Positions 45,159 through 58,129 of a DNA stretch of 64,000 bases are shown here, in pieces; position 1 is the stretch's first letter, and every line of letters starts with the position of its first letter. A model generated the notes under the pieces. That model was not told the DNA's origin and did not search any database. It saw only the letters and a program-made list of their open reading frames with translations. The stretch is taken from positions 62,001-126,000 of the forward strand of contig JACCLO010000015.1 in assembly GCA_029448655.1 (NCBI GenBank), given 5' to 3'. This DNA is from Wolfiporia cocos (Eukaryota > Basidiomycota > Agaricomycetes > Polyporales > Phaeolaceae). The position numbers were made by a program, and so were the translations under genes.

Positions 45159-48000
45159 TCATTAGATAATGCCCCCAGTGAGAGGCAATCTGTAATGGTG
45201 GTATGTCATTTCTCTCCCATTGTTATTCCAAGTTTCCTCCCTGCTGTCTTCCTCCCATCTCTACTGTTGCATTCCTATTCCTGTTCTGCCACTCTAACCA
45301 TTTTGCCCCCAACCTCCCAGCAGTCCAATTCATTGCTAAAATCATCTCATCACAGTCCAGCACTCTTTCTGCTCCATCTGTGTTACAGATCTTCTAGCTA
45401 ACACTAATTTTCCTAGCATTTATTCCTATTTTTCTACAGTTTATTCATGCCTATCTGTGCTCTCAACAAGCTATCCATTAGTTATCCTTGCACTGCCATC
45501 CAAGCTGATCACTTATCTTGTATTATGTAATAGTTCTTATATTATCTTAGTTCTCATCAACTACATCGTATACTTGTAGCTTCTTGACACTGACTCACTA
45601 CATCTTGCGGGACCAGCACAGCCAGGAATCCCTCACTAGCCGTTGTGCTAGCTAGATCCGTGCATCAGCGCTGAGCCCCAGTGAAAATCTGGAGTATTTA
45701 AAGATATCTAAATGATTCTGGAGGTATCTAAAAGTAACTGCTAAGGTTCAATGTAACAAAATATATCCAGTGTAATCGAAATGTATTCATCATATCATGT
45801 GACCTATTAAGTAGATTGACGTATGCCAACGAACGACAGATCTGATGCCTAAGGCTGCGCAACGTCAACGTAGGCATAGGGAGTTTCATATGGCTCCGCA
45901 TGTAGGCTTCCATTAGCATGCTTATGTCATTACGTTTTTTGTCACTTATGCTATCTTGCTGCACTACCATTCGTACATTCCTTCCTACCCTGTGTTGTAT
46001 ACAATCCCCTGCTTTCAATAAATTGTCGAGGACAACATGATGCCTCGAGAATCTGTATGCAAGATAGATGATACAATACTACGAGATGTGACTAAGTGAT
46101 GTAGCATGATACAAGTGGGTACAGTGTTGCAACGTGCAATTGCAGATAATGCATAGATGAGGTGATCCGAGAACAGATAGTGACCATGATGAATATTACA
46201 ATGCAGGGACGCTACTCGAGTGCTACTCATAGCACTGGCGCTTCCGAGCTAGCAATTGCCATATCCATCACATTGTTGCGCACTTAACGCCTAAACAGCA
46301 GATTCAAACTCCATAACCCTAATGTAACCCTAAACCTTCGTCTCGGTTGCTGCTGTGGCTGAAGCAGATTTCAACATCATCTGGCTTATGCTGCCTCTAA
46401 CTGCAGCCACACATCCAAGAAAATCATGGTGCTCTAGGGACACATAGAACAGAATAAAAATTAGATCTAAGTGAAGTTACTGTACTATTTCTCTCACTAT
46501 AGAGCTCGTAATGAAGGAAAGCACCAAAAAGTCAGTGTTGAGACTGACCTATGCTCTTGTCTCGTGCACCACGTAAGATCTCCTCAGTATTATATTGTCA
46601 AACTATTCATACACCAATCATATACCATATTAAGGACAATTCTAGTAGGATGCCCTCCTGATATAACCTGATACTTCTCCATGAATATTTTGAAACATGT
46701 ATGTATTTTAGGACACCATTGAATTAAGTTGTTTGTTACTCAAGAACAGATCCATAATAAAATCATGCAAATATTGTGAAGTACTACTCATATGTACTAC
46801 TATGGATTGAGGCAGCAATATATAGAGGTACTTTGAATCCGGAACCTCTACTATTTTGTCTCCCTGGAGTCACTGCAGCACCTTACTGTGTAGTACATAT
46901 CCAATTTTATGTCATATATTTCACATTGAATATCTTTATCTCAAAGTTAAAACATTCATATATGTATTTTAAACAACTTCCTAGCTCTGCATCTCCTCTA
47001 GTCAATCAGTCAGTAGCATGAATACAGCTCTCAGCAGCTCCACATAGCCATCAGTAGAATCCGGGCTCAAACGTCAGTTGAAAGCAACCGGGACATACAT
47101 ATGTGAAGTACTATAAGTACTATCAGGCACATTCTGTCTGAGAGGAGACTGCAGGAGCGAGTGATTCAACAGCTGGTAGCGTCAAATCGACATACAAAGT
47201 ACAGTTGCCACAACACAATCAACATCATGTGACTGATCAAATCCTCATTAGTGCACAAGAAGTTATGTCTTTTGAACTGTGTCGTGCAGTATATAAATAT
47301 AGCAAATGGCAGGTTCATGATTAAACTATATCTATGAAATGCTATTTCAGCTTTCAAACATCCAGAACTTGGTACATCATGCGAAGAGGTACTTTCCTAT
47401 AGAAGGCAAGAAATTGCACCAAGTTGACATAGTGCTCAATCTCCGCTATTGTGAGCAAGCTTCAAAATATTCATAGTACTAGAATCAATAACAAATCAAC
47501 AACATAATAGTGTTTGAACCCAAGAAGGTGCGAGAAGTGGCGAGACTGCTACAGATAGGGTAAGTGCTATTCGGAGCGCTGGATCTAGCTCAGAGGATTT
47601 TTTTTCTTTCCCTCATCTGGACCTCTTTTTCTCCTCCCCCTCACATTCTCCCTTCCCCCAGGATGTATCACATCTCTTCTAGCTCTGAATCTTCCCCTGC
47701 AGTTTCTGTTACTCCTAATGCTACAGATACTCTGAGCATATTACAGACTCTGGATATTTCTTCTTCTGATTCCCTAGATTGTAGTCATCATCATCCTTTT
47801 AATTCTTTTGTGTCTTGTTTCATGCAAGAAAATACCCAAGCAGGCTCAAGATGGGGCACCTTCAGCATTTCACAAGATGTAAGTTGGATAGAATATCATC
47901 CAGATCCAACCTGATCTCTGCCAGTGCTCTGAACAGCTCATCTCCGAGGCGGACCATGCCACATTGGTCCGCCTAAACAATCGCACATATGCAGAATCGT
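45159..48000. other. AT-rich region without recognisable gene
   Basis: Only short frames occur. A pyrimidine-rich stretch near 47,600-47,660 precedes an open stretch of about 83 codons (MYHISSSSESSPAVSVTPNA, 47,662-47,914) that ends at a stop. It is Ser-rich and of unknown nature. It could be the 5' end of an element gene cut off by the LTR near 48,003. Confidence 0.4.
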
Positions 48001-48002
48001 TT

Positions 48003-48358
48003 CAAGAGATTGCCCAATTGCCGAGAATCCTAAAGATGGGGGATAAGCCCCATCTACTACTGGACTATATACATGTGTGGCAGTGCTACTGGTATACCCT
48101 AAAGTAAAGGCCTGTGCACTGTAACTACGGGTGACCGTGATATAGTGTACATGTAACTAATCAGGTGACCTACTGTGAGCGTGGGCTGCATGATACGCGC
48201 ACTACCCCTAAGAGTGCCTATCTACTGGATCAGGTGAGCTGTTGGCTTCTAGGGAGTGACAAGAGGTGGTGAGGTGCAGGGACTGAGCTGTACATGTAGC
48301 AGCTGGTGTGGCAATCTAGCAAGGGAGTCAGGTACCCCTACTGGGAAGTTTGTGACAT
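48003..48358 (-). mobile_element. Family A LTR, inverted, truncated
   Basis: It enters directly at the inverted TTCTCGG/stem region (AGATGGGG/CCCCATCT) and ACTATATACATG. It ends TTTGTGACA near 48,355. The other end is missing. Confidence 0.6.
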
Positions 48359-48601
48359 TACCCCCCCTCTCAAAAAATGTCGTCCCAACATACCAATCTA
48401 CTTCTTCTATGACCAAGCTACTAGGTTGCTTTGTCAGTGACCAGCCCCTGGCCATACCAAGGAAGGGGGAGCTTCCAGTATGAAAGGTGATCTGTCTGCC
48501 TGTAAGCATTGCAGGGAAGGGGAGCGGTTGGCATACAGGTGTCGGTGTGGCCATTTCGCCTTGCAGCATTGGGTTTTCTGCCTGGCAAACACTGGGCAAG
48601 G

Positions 48602-49269
48602 TGACACAGACTTACCAGCAAGGCTGTGGGACTGGCCCTAGCCAGGAAACCCTAGAGCTCTACATATAGCATAAGTCATCAGGTGTGCAGCATATGCATG
48701 TGTGCCAAGCAGGTGAGCTACAACCTACGATCACTTTGCAGTGGTCATGTTGGTGAGCACGCACCCTGCCAGACGTAGTGCGTGAGCGACCACCTTCAGA
48801 ACCTGAAGGCCAGCATGCAGAGTCATGAAGAATCCCAGTGTGATAAAAAAGCAGTGTACCCCCAGCCAAGCTAGCGAGAAAGGGGCCTAGCCCAGTTGTT
48901 GAGAATCCAAAAGATGGCGGTAATGCCATCTCGTCATAGAGTATATACATGATGTGAAGAACATTAAGTATCTAGTACCAACCATAAAGTACTGGCCCAT
49001 GCGCTAGTAACTAAGGGTGACCGTACAAGTAATGTACCATGTAACTACCTGTGACTGTTATGATGCGCAGTCATGTGAGTACCTGGGGAGCGTGCTATCC
49101 TACAGCACTAAGTACTAATCTACTAGGTCAGGTATCACTGATGATAAGATAGCAAAGGATAGACTGTGAGGTGTAGCAGTACATGACCAAGTATGCCCCC
49201 GCATCCCAAGGATGGCTTTTGAAGCATACTGAGGGTGGTCAGAAGTTCCTTGCAGAAAATACTGTGACA
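48602..49269 (-). mobile_element. Family A solo LTR, inverted
   Basis: This 668-bp element begins TGACACAG and ends ACTGTGACA. The flanks CAAGG and CGAGG differ by one base. The inverted stem AGATGGC/GCCATCT and AGTATATACATG are at about 48,912-48,952. Bases 49,270-49,765 hold no gene that I can support. Confidence 0.75.
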
Positions 49270-49765
49270 CGAGGGCCCCTAGTCCTCCTGTGCCTTCTGA
49301 ATTCCTTGTGGGTTGTCCCATCAATTTTTCTATTATTGGTCGCATCATTGCTGTCCACCTTCAAGACTGTTTGATGTGGGGTTGGGGACGGTTTTCACCA
49401 TTCCTTTCACATACCCACTGGTCAGAGTTCTTGACTATGCCCCTGCCGTCCAGGAAATGGCAAGTCCTGTACTAGACCTTCACACACATGTCCTTTGCAG
49501 ATACAGCGGCAGGTCCTCATATGCAGCTTATGGACTGCTGGCCCTGCTATCTAATGTTGGTGTGGGGGGCAGACTTTGCTTCTCATTTCATGCGGTTGCT
49601 TCGCCTGGAGTGACGCTTGGTGGGGGCTTGTAAGACTATGGAAAGGTGGTGCCTCTATCAGCCCGCTGCACTGCTGTGTTGCCATGGTAACCTGCACATA
49701 GAGAATCCTTCAGCCCAAAGTGCCTTGCAGCGATCAGGGGGGAAGGTAAGATATCCTTGAGATTA

Positions 49766-50326
49766 TGACACAGATGTACAACGTATGTGGGACCAGCCCT
49801 GTCAGGGATCCTAACCAGCTAGGCCAGGGTACAACACACTTGTCAGCGGTGATCCCCAGAGGCCTTTGCAGGGGCTGAAAGGGCAATGTAATGAGGCGCA
49901 CCCCCAGCCTAGCAAGTGAAGACCCAAAGCAGTCATGGACCAGATGCACACGCAGCAGTTATATGAAAGGGGCAATAGCCCAGTTGTTGAGAATCTTGAG
50001 GATGAGGATGTAAGTCCTCATCTGTCATAATATATACAGGATGTACTATCTAACAAGCTGGCCCTAAGGTAGAGGTCTATGCACTGTGCCACAGACATAA
50101 CTAAGGAAAGTGACTAAGTGACATGACCTGTAACTCTTGTGACCGTCATGTGGGACCTGGCACGTGCACTACCCTACAGTGCCTATCCAATGGGTCTGGT
50201 GGTCTACCAGCCGTAGGGAGCGACGATGGAGATGGTGAGGTCTAGTAGCCGAGCTGTACATGCAGTGGCTGGCATAAATTCTAGCAAGGGATGTAGAAAA
50301 GGGCCTACACCTGCTTTGATGTGACA
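49766..50326 (-). mobile_element. Family A LTR, inverted
   Basis: It begins TGACACAG and ends GATGTGACA. The flanks GATTA and CTTCT do not match. The stem GATGAGGA/TCCTCATC and ATATATACAGG are at about 49,999-50,042. A further inverted copy with the stem AGTTCTGAGG/CCTCAGAACT and CTATATACATG lies at about 50,400-50,800 with unclear ends. Confidence 0.6.
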
Positions 50327-50989
50327 CTTCTTAAACCTTCTACAAGGTTCCACTAGGCTCCACCAGTGTTTATCACAAAGCACTCACCATGATATGCCCA
50401 TCCAGTACTTGTGTGCATGACACCATAGTGTCGAATGCCATACAGAGGTAACCCTCAGTCTAGTATGCATAATGAGTAGAGACGAGGCAGGTGGGCAGAC
50501 AAGAGGGTATAGTGCCAAGTAGACCTTGATGTCTATACTGACAAGAATGTTAGTTCTGAGGTGTAAGCCTCAGAACTCTAGGACTATATACATGAAGCAT
50601 AGCACTGTACTAGCTTACCCTAAGTGACTAGGTCTGTGCAGCCAGTGATGATGTAAGAGGCATTGTCATGTACACCAGGTGATACCTGTGGCTAGCGCTT
50701 GACCAAGGTGCTACCACAGATGTAATCTTATCTACCTACAGGGCACCAACTAGGGTGCAGTGCTAGTGCTGGTGCTAGAAGTAGAGATGCTTGCACAGAG
50801 CCCTAATAACCACCTAGAAATCAGCAAAAACAAGGAGCAATCCACAGACCCTTTGGTCTGTGAAACTTTCCATCACATTCTAATGCCCAGACCTTAGACA
50901 CAGTCTGGCCTCACTATGTCACTAAGACCCAATCCCTTGGTAATCAGGATATGTCAACTTGTATGAGTCATTCCTGCAACCTCAGTCAG

Positions 50990-51200
50990 TGTCACAGATT
51001 TGGGTAAGAGCCTAAATGTGATGTTATAGAGCTATAACTGGGTAACAAACCACGCAACAAAAGTTGATCATGAGAAATTGAACCGTATATAGCTGGACCC
51101 TTGATAACAGCATGAGCTGTTATTGTAGCCCTTTTGGGGGAGTGGCTTAAGTGCCACTCATAAACAATGCTGCATTGGGTCTGTGGCACATCTTGTGATA
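50990..51200 (+). mobile_element. Short family C solo LTR
   Basis: This 211-bp element begins TGTCACAG and ends CTTGTGATA. GTCAG is duplicated exactly at 50,985-50,989 and 51,201-51,205. The core matches 2,128-2,358. Confidence 0.8.
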
Positions 51201-51205
51201 GTCAG

Positions 51206-54200
51206 CAGTACCAGAGATTAACACATGCTTCAGGCAACACCATTACCCGTTGTTAACCCTACACCCTAGAGTATCAAGAGTCCTACCTGCAGTATCACAG
51301 GTCTTATCCACTCATGTATAAGCCTGCCTCTAAGTTGTTGTAGACTTAGATTTGATCTCTTCGATAACCAGTAATTGTTACCTCATAATGTCTGCTGCTC
51401 TTTTACTCACTCTAACTCAATGTTACCACCTTTCAATGCCACCTCAACAGTGAGTTTCTGTGCCAGTTTGATTCTTACTCCTGCCACTGAGCATGAAGCT
51501 CATCCAGTTGTGCTTGCGCTAATGCCCTGTCTCATTCTCTTCTAAACTGCCTCCTCTGCCATGTACAAGAAATTTCGCAATATCCACTCATACACACCAT
51601 ATCTTTGAGAAGCACACTGTCGTGCACCAGATTGGCAAGGGTAGACAACATTAGCTGCCTTGGTGAGTGTCCATCACCCCATTAGCTATTGAACTAATGT
51701 GGTTCTGCAAGGCACTCCACCACACATGCCTGTGCCCTGGCTGAATGTGAGTGTCCACCAGCTACCATATGGCTACCATATGCAAGCTGCTGTGACACAG
51801 AATACTCATCAATGTGTCATCTTCTAGCAGCCCCCTAGGGCCAAGACCAAAGGTCGGTGTTACAGATCCTATCATGACGACTTATCCATGCTATTTAATA
51901 TAGGGTCTCATATTTTTATGTTAGAAATCCCTCACACCCTCATTTAGCACCTTCCGGTTCCTCCCTCTCACATGCATAGTTAGGCCTCATATGTAGTCAC
52001 ATGTGCCCCTTAGGTACATAAAGTTGTCAGCCATTCTTTGGCTGCAACCAACATCTCAGCCACACACCAGCATCTATGGTGCATTGCTAGCCTCTCTATC
52101 ACCAAAGTGACTGAGCACACTCCCTCAATGAATGTAGCATGTAGTGTGAGGTTCCTATCAGCATCTCTACTACTAATTCATATCTATTGGTAAGTTGTTG
52201 TTTGTATCACACTCCTCCAAAAGGGCTCCAATCTCAACTGCGATTGTGGATCTAGCTACTTATGCAATTGACATTCCCATGAGTGGGCATGTACTAGCTC
52301 TGCACTTGAATATCTGCCATGTCATGGGCCAAGCACCATCTTTGACCTTTTAGTCTAGGTAGACAAATTGCCCTGTCTGCTTGCTCATGTATCCACAGAA
52401 ACAGTGCCAATCCGGCTCAAATCAGTCAATGTTGTCACTTCTATAGGATTCTGGCTATTCACTGTCTCAATTCCTGGATTGATCCTCAGATGTTTCTGCT
52501 CCTTGGGCTATTGTCTTTAATAGGTAGCAGCTGCTATTTATGTAAGAACAACACATAGGTATAAATTTATGACATGCTAGTTAGTTGATGTTGTTTGCTA
52601 GCTGTACTACATATACTTGTGATCTGGCAAGGAATAAAGGTGTTCACCATAGAAGATCTTGATTTGATGAATGTGTATATCAAAAGCCCAGGTGCATTCC
52701 ACAAAAGTCCATGAGTGTGGATATCACAGTAAAGGAGAAGCCAAGCTCTGAGAATCCATTATTGCCACCAGACAATATCCTGTCCTGCAGACAACAGCAG
52801 CAACAAACTTGGTTTCAGAGCAACAACGGATTGGAGATGAGATGACTAAGAGAGATCACAAGCTCACTGTGGTGGATTGCCCATCTAGGTCAGCATTTGT
52901 GAATGAGAGGAACAGCTTCTTATTCACAGTAGGTGAGTAGGTTAAAGCCTGTAATCAAGGGTGCCCTTGGCATAGCAGAGCAAGTGCTTGATGCCAGTGA
53001 CACATATCTGGATGCCAGTATCCCCAGAAGTGCACTGTGGGTGTGGCTGAGATGTAGCGGCAACCCATAGGGTGGCTGACTTTGTTTGGCGATGTTTTCT
53101 ACCAGCTCATTTTCTGCTCTGTGCTACATTTCTGGTCCTTGCCACTTAACACAAGCCTGTGGTACTGTTATGAGGCATCCCAGCTGCTTGAAAACCAACA
53201 GATATGAGCCCTGTGCTCTGAATCCCTCAAGTCTGCCATCTCTGCCCTGTCCTCGCATCATTCAGACCTTTTTTATTCAGTCTTGCTGCACCAATACCGT
53301 TCAAAGACTTTTCTCTGTCCCTCTATGCACTTACCAGCATTTTCTTGACCATAACTCGTCTTTGGCCTCCCCTAGACTCTAAAATCCACTTCAGCCTCAT
53401 TTCCTAAGCTCTCCTCTACCAACTATCGCCAGTAGACACCCAATATAGGCTGCACAGTCTGGGTGGCTCGCACATTGTCGATGGCATAGAGACGCCACCT
53501 TCTTTCCTGAACCTCTGAATGCTATGAATTATGTGATTTCAATGCCAGAATAGAGAGGGCAGCCATGGATATCTGGGCTTGCATTGGGGTTGGAGAAGCA
53601 GATATGCATGTGTAGAGTGAAGATAAGTAGGGTCATGTGTACTTACACAAATGGTCAATTGCATATACATTATATAAGCATTCCACAGTATGAGCATTTG
53701 CCCTTGCAGGCAGCATACAGACCAGCTTAGGATAGTTACAATGCCCTTGGTGGCTTGGATGTATTTACGCTGTGATATCTAAAGCTAGCACCTCAGACTT
53801 AGCATTGTCAGCAAGTTGTGTGACAATGTTCATCAGTCAGCAGGTCACAAGTAGAGCCCAAGCTGAATGACTGATCAGCAATAACTGGTGTATTTTGACA
53901 TGTTGTCAAGTCCTGTGGTCATGTAGGGGTCACCTGCCATGTGGCGTGGGATCCGTAGCTGTGAAGTTGCATCAGTATGATGGTGTAACCATTAAATACT
54001 TGTTGTAGAAATATCGAAGAAATGGGTAAAAATATGGAGAAAATTAATATACCAAAGCTGTGACACAGCTCCCAGTTACCTATCTCGTTAACACAACCTG
54101 TTCAACCTCCTGTAACTCTGACAGAGCTCCCAGCTTGCTCTAGTCATTACAAGAGATTACTGAATGACACTACCACACTCAGTTTCAGTCTCCCTGTGAC

Positions 54201-54540
54201 TGTCATCCAGTTTTCCTCACATAAAGTCTTAATCCACTGGCCATTGTCTCCTCAGCAAAGCTGCACATTCACCTGATGCAGCTGGTGAGCCACTCACAAC
54301 TGATCCAAATGTAAATGATGATAGCTACTGCTTTGTAAAGATGGACACAATGCACAACAGGCTGAATGTGTGACCAAACCGGTAACTATCCCTCATACAA
54401 GATGACATCTTGGAGTATGCGCTCGACTCTGCCTGAAATTCGCTTGCAAAGCAGCAACAGGAGCATCACAGCAATCCAGGAAGGTTGTAGAGGCAATGCA
54501 GTGTTCATCTGGCACAAAGGAGAACTGGATGAAGTCAAAC
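51206..54540. other. Degraded sequence without recognisable gene
   Basis: Short frames only. Low-complexity CT-rich stretches occur, and isolated CACAG words may be old LTR ends. Given the copia fragments further right, this may be the eroded 5' part of such an element, but I cannot show it. Confidence 0.35.
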
Positions 54541-54544
54541 AATG

Positions 54545-54830
54545 GTGATATTCAGTCTCTAGTGGAGAGTGGGGCATTTGAGATTGTCAAAGCTATTTTC
54601 TACACAGAACCATCGGATCCTGCTGGGTGATTCATGTTGAGCACAGTGCCAACAGCTTCATTGAGCAATGCAAGCTCCATCGTTATCCCTCCCGGCTTTG
54701 ACTACAACCGGACATTTGCACTCATCCCCAAATGGGCCTTATCCTTGGCACTTGCTGCACTCCAAGACCTGAAGTTGGGCAAGGCTTGTAGCATTGAAGG
54801 ATGTCCATAGCATGCTGGCACCATAAAATG
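54545..54830 (+). pseudogene. Copia-type reverse transcriptase fragment
   Basis: In shifting frames the plus strand reads VESGAFEIVKAIF, then WVIHVEHSANSFIEQCKLH, then GFDYNRTFALIPKWALSLAL, AALQDLKL. These follow the start of the Ty1/copia reverse transcriptase: the W-V-F-K-x-K strand, then G-x-D-Y-x-x-T-F-A-P, then the L-x-x-x-L-A-L-A helix. Frame changes and stops show that it is a relic; the catalytic YVDD box is not readable downstream. Confidence 0.6.
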
Positions 54831-56179
54831 GAGAGTGAATGTGCTGCCCTATGACACAGTTACTCACTTGTTTAAGCTGTTGGAGCTTATAGATGATAAG
54901 TCGAGTTTGTAAAAAGTAGGCAGATGCTGCCAGACAGAATGAAAGACTATTGAAATGAATCATTCTCAGGCTCTAGTACTTCCAGAAGACAACTTTATAT
55001 ACAATGTGGGTCTATACCCCTGATATCCTTGAGTAGGACTAACAATACAGTAACTCAATCCGTCTTCAGACCCATTCACAAGTTTCCTGCTCAAAGCCCC
55101 TCCAGTTGCCACATGCATACCTCCTCCTTCAGCTTGCCATTAAGTAGGCAGAGCAGATGTCAACAAACCTGTTGTTGGTCCCATGGATCCTGGTGTACAC
55201 CCTAGCACAGAAATGTTCATGGGAATGTCTCTTAGCTCATCTACCTGTGGAGACATGTGGTGGGCTCTTTGTTCTATCTTGCTATTGTGACATGTCCAGA
55301 CATTGCAAAGGTAGTTGGCACACTAGCATAGTTCAGCATTTTTCCGGGATTTCTATGACCTACCTGAACCTATCTAGTACTTATTGCACAATGCCAAGCA
55401 ATGGCCATAGTAAATAACATAAGCCTGATTATTAGCACATGACTAGGCACACTTGTCCGTTGTGGCCTCCTGTGCACCCAACTAAATTTGCATTGGCCTC
55501 CACTGCTGCTGCAACAGTGATCAGCAGGCAAGACACTCACATACTTCTCCAGTGGGCCAACCACTTGGAAGCCCAATTGCAAGACATCACTGAGCCTCCC
55601 ATACCAGCAGTAGCCTGCCTACTTAGAGCCAGAGCCATCTAGAAGTCTAGAAGTCTAGAAGTCCTTGGTGTTCAGATAGGCAAGAGGATACACGAGTCAA
55701 CCTCCACTGAATGTTCTTAAGTGTAAGGATGGTATGATAGACCCGTCTCGGAGTGGATTTAAAGGTCTTGATGTGGTTGAGGCTGGGACACTGTGAGAGG
55801 CTTTGTGCAACTAGACTGCCTGGATACATTGTTCTTAATGCGAAAGACACAGCCGGATCCGATGACTCTGCATTTAGAAGGCTGACTTGACAAGATCATA
55901 CGTCCTATTCCCCATTAAGGACTGGCTTTCGTCTTTGTGCGGCCTTCAACCTTGCCCCCTCTCTCAAGGTGGATACTCTATTGGTTCTACAAGTATCTTG
56001 GGCTCACCATGAAGTTTTTTTGCGCTTTGAAAGCGGAGTTAGCCTAAAATTTGCAGTATAAGAGCAGGAGAATGACAATCCACAGGTTCCCCTGGACAGC
56101 CAAAATCAAGAGGGACATTTAGCATGTAAATCAGCTGGGGAAAGTGGTGTATACAAGAAATTGCATGGCTCAAAATGAA

Positions 56180-56395
56180 CAGTTTTTGCTGCACCGGATC
56201 CCAGAGATGTAAGCCCTAGTTCCTTCAGAAAAGCCTACAAAGATGCACTTGTGCATAGTTGCAGCGCTTTTTGGTTGCTCTTTGGGCACCAGACTATAAA
56301 CTAGACATGTAAACATGCACATCTGGCCAGCTTCCTCCTGTGGTCTTTTACAACAAGCGAAAGGCACTCCACCTGTCCAGAGATCCAGTTGGACA
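56180..56395 (-). pseudogene. Copia integrase-domain fragment
   Basis: The minus strand reads QLDLWTGGVPF, then TCLVYSLVPKEQPKSAATMH and KCIFVGFSEGTRAYISGIR. This is the conserved stretch behind the copia integrase core (LWTGKxP ... FGCxVYxxVPxExR ... KCIFVGYSEGxKGYRLW). It has the opposite orientation to the reverse transcriptase fragment at 54.5 kb, so the two are not one simple element. Bases 54,831-56,179 hold no recognisable gene. Confidence 0.65.
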
Positions 56396-56689
56396 TGCAA
56401 TTTTGTGTGTACACAAAGGTGGAGACTGGATGGTTTCAGGATCGAGGTGGCAGTTTAGCTTGGGCAGGCAATGTGGTTGATGCAATAGTCTCATCTGCAC
56501 ACTCTGAACGCAGTTCTGGTGTGGCTCATCCAGTTCAGTGTTCCAACACTAAAGCCATGCCCTGTACTTAGGCATGATAACATGTACTCACCCATCTTTG
56601 TTGGCTCTGGTGAACTTGAAAGAATTTCAAGCACTTTCTCTACAAGTGCCTTATGCACACCTTTCAGTGACAGTAGGTGATGGTTCAGG

Positions 56690-56860
56690 TCAACCGGCTT
56701 GTACCAACCCGTAATGGTTCAGGTCAGTTGGCTGTTGGCCTACACCCTAACCATGAGGCCTACCATCAGGTGGACCCATGACTCCCATGGCCAGAGGGTT
56801 ATGACAGCTGTGGGTGGGCCCACAGCTGCCACACCGAGATGGTAGTGACGGTTGCATGTT
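56690..56860 (+). repeat. Relative of the 59.6-60.3 kb repeat
   Basis: Here GGTTCAGGTCAACCGGCTTG and the following GGCCTACCATCAGGTGG and GTGGGTGGGCCCAC match the entry part of the minisatellite at 59,596-59,760, including two of its degenerate units. Confidence 0.6.
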
Positions 56861-57049
56861 GGCCTACAAATTTATGTCTGTGGCATTGCCTGCATTTTTC
56901 TACATTTTATTGGGCTCTGTGCAGGCAACCCCAGACCTAGTGCCAGGATTAGCACCGCCTTTGGCATCTCCCACCTGACAGCGCCTCTGGTAGATAAGAT
57001 AAGATGCCCATTAAGCACCTGGTCAGTGCCTGGTACTTACATCAGACAT

Positions 57050-57412
57050 ATTATATACATTGACTACGGTCCTTAGTTGCATCCTTACAGGCAATGCACG
57101 GACACATAAGTTTAGGGTAGACAGTAGCACTGTGCTGCGACCCATGTACTTATACTACAGGGTTCTACAGGATTCTACAGGGTTCTACAGGGTTCCAAGG
57201 CTTAGAACTAGTATTCTTGGCAATGGGGTTAACAACCCCCTTTACTGCGATTATGCATGTGCCAGCTCCGCCTCAACTTCATGACTGCTAGACTGGGGCT
57301 TGAGAAGCACATACACCCAGATGGCATATGCCTTTGGTCGACACCTTGCAGCCTCATCTTTAAGCCTTTGAGTATCCCAGTGAGGCTGGTACCCAGTACA
57401 TGGTACTGTGTC
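57050..57412 (+). mobile_element. Family A LTR copy with a tandem array in place of the stem
   Basis: TGTACTTATACTACA at about 57,144 is followed not by the usual stem but by four near-identical 12-bp units (GGGTTCTACAG). After these come CTTAGAACTAG, TATTCTTGG and the second stem GGGGTT/AACCCC. The end ACTGTGTCA is near 57,412. The left end is unclear. Confidence 0.55.
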
Positions 57413-57422
57413 AAGAGTGACA

Positions 57423-57642
57423 ACCTGCATTATTCTCGCATTGTTTGATGTGTCACTCACAAGCTCCGTGGCTTCAGAAGTTCTATTCTATTCCAAACAG
57501 CCTTGAGACTTGGAATTGCTACAATCATGCTTGATATGGACATTGGGCCTTGTAGGGCCATACATGAATGATAATGAGAATTGTGAGGACACAAGGATAC
57601 TCAACTTCAATGTGCATTTCATCACTGATGCCACTGGAAAAC
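57423..57642 (+). repeat. Partial copy of the 60.4-60.95 kb segment
   Basis: The stretch follows 60,395-60,945 with internal deletions (TTCAGAAGTTC, CAATCATGCTT, GGCCATACATGRATGATAATG, CATTTCATCAC, GCCACTGG). The LTR that starts at 57,643 cuts it off. Confidence 0.6.
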
Positions 57643-58060
57643 TTGACACAGGCTAGCTGTGGGATTCACCACCTAACCTATTGGTGAGGGAAAGGCGATA
57701 AGGAACTAGTCAAGCACAGCAGAGTGTGAAAGTATTCTACGGTGCTAGCTGAGAATAATAGAACTAAAAATAGAGGACGGTAAGTCCCTAGCTTATATAC
57801 ATGGTGAACCCTATCGGTTACACTACTGTATACTTCTACCTATAGTTCTACCTATAGAAGTAATGTGGCAGTAGCCACATCTACATATCTACAATGACCG
57901 TGTAAGGCCAATAATGGCCGAACTAGTAAGAGAGAACGTGATTGTGGAACCTTATGGTTACATGTGAAAGGTTGGACTGAAGGTCCAGTATATGCAGAGG
58001 CTGAAGGCCAGTGCATGAGGTGGTAATGCAATAGGATAGTCGGTTACTGTATGACTCAGC
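57643..58060 (-). mobile_element. Family A LTR, inverted, right end unclear
   Basis: It begins TGACACAGG, followed by GTGGGATTCACC. The inverted stem region AGGACGGTAAGTCC and CTTATATACATGG are at about 57,776-57,806. Confidence 0.55.
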
Positions 58061-58129
58061 GCGAAGCATGAGGCATAGTTGCCATTGGTCAAAGACCGAT
58101 GACGTGGTTCTTAGGCTAGGCTGATGCCA

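Noticed and set aside
46305..46340. CCCTAA-like words that might be telomeric repeats
   Set aside because: Only two imperfect units (AACCCTAATG, AACCCTAAAC); no array.
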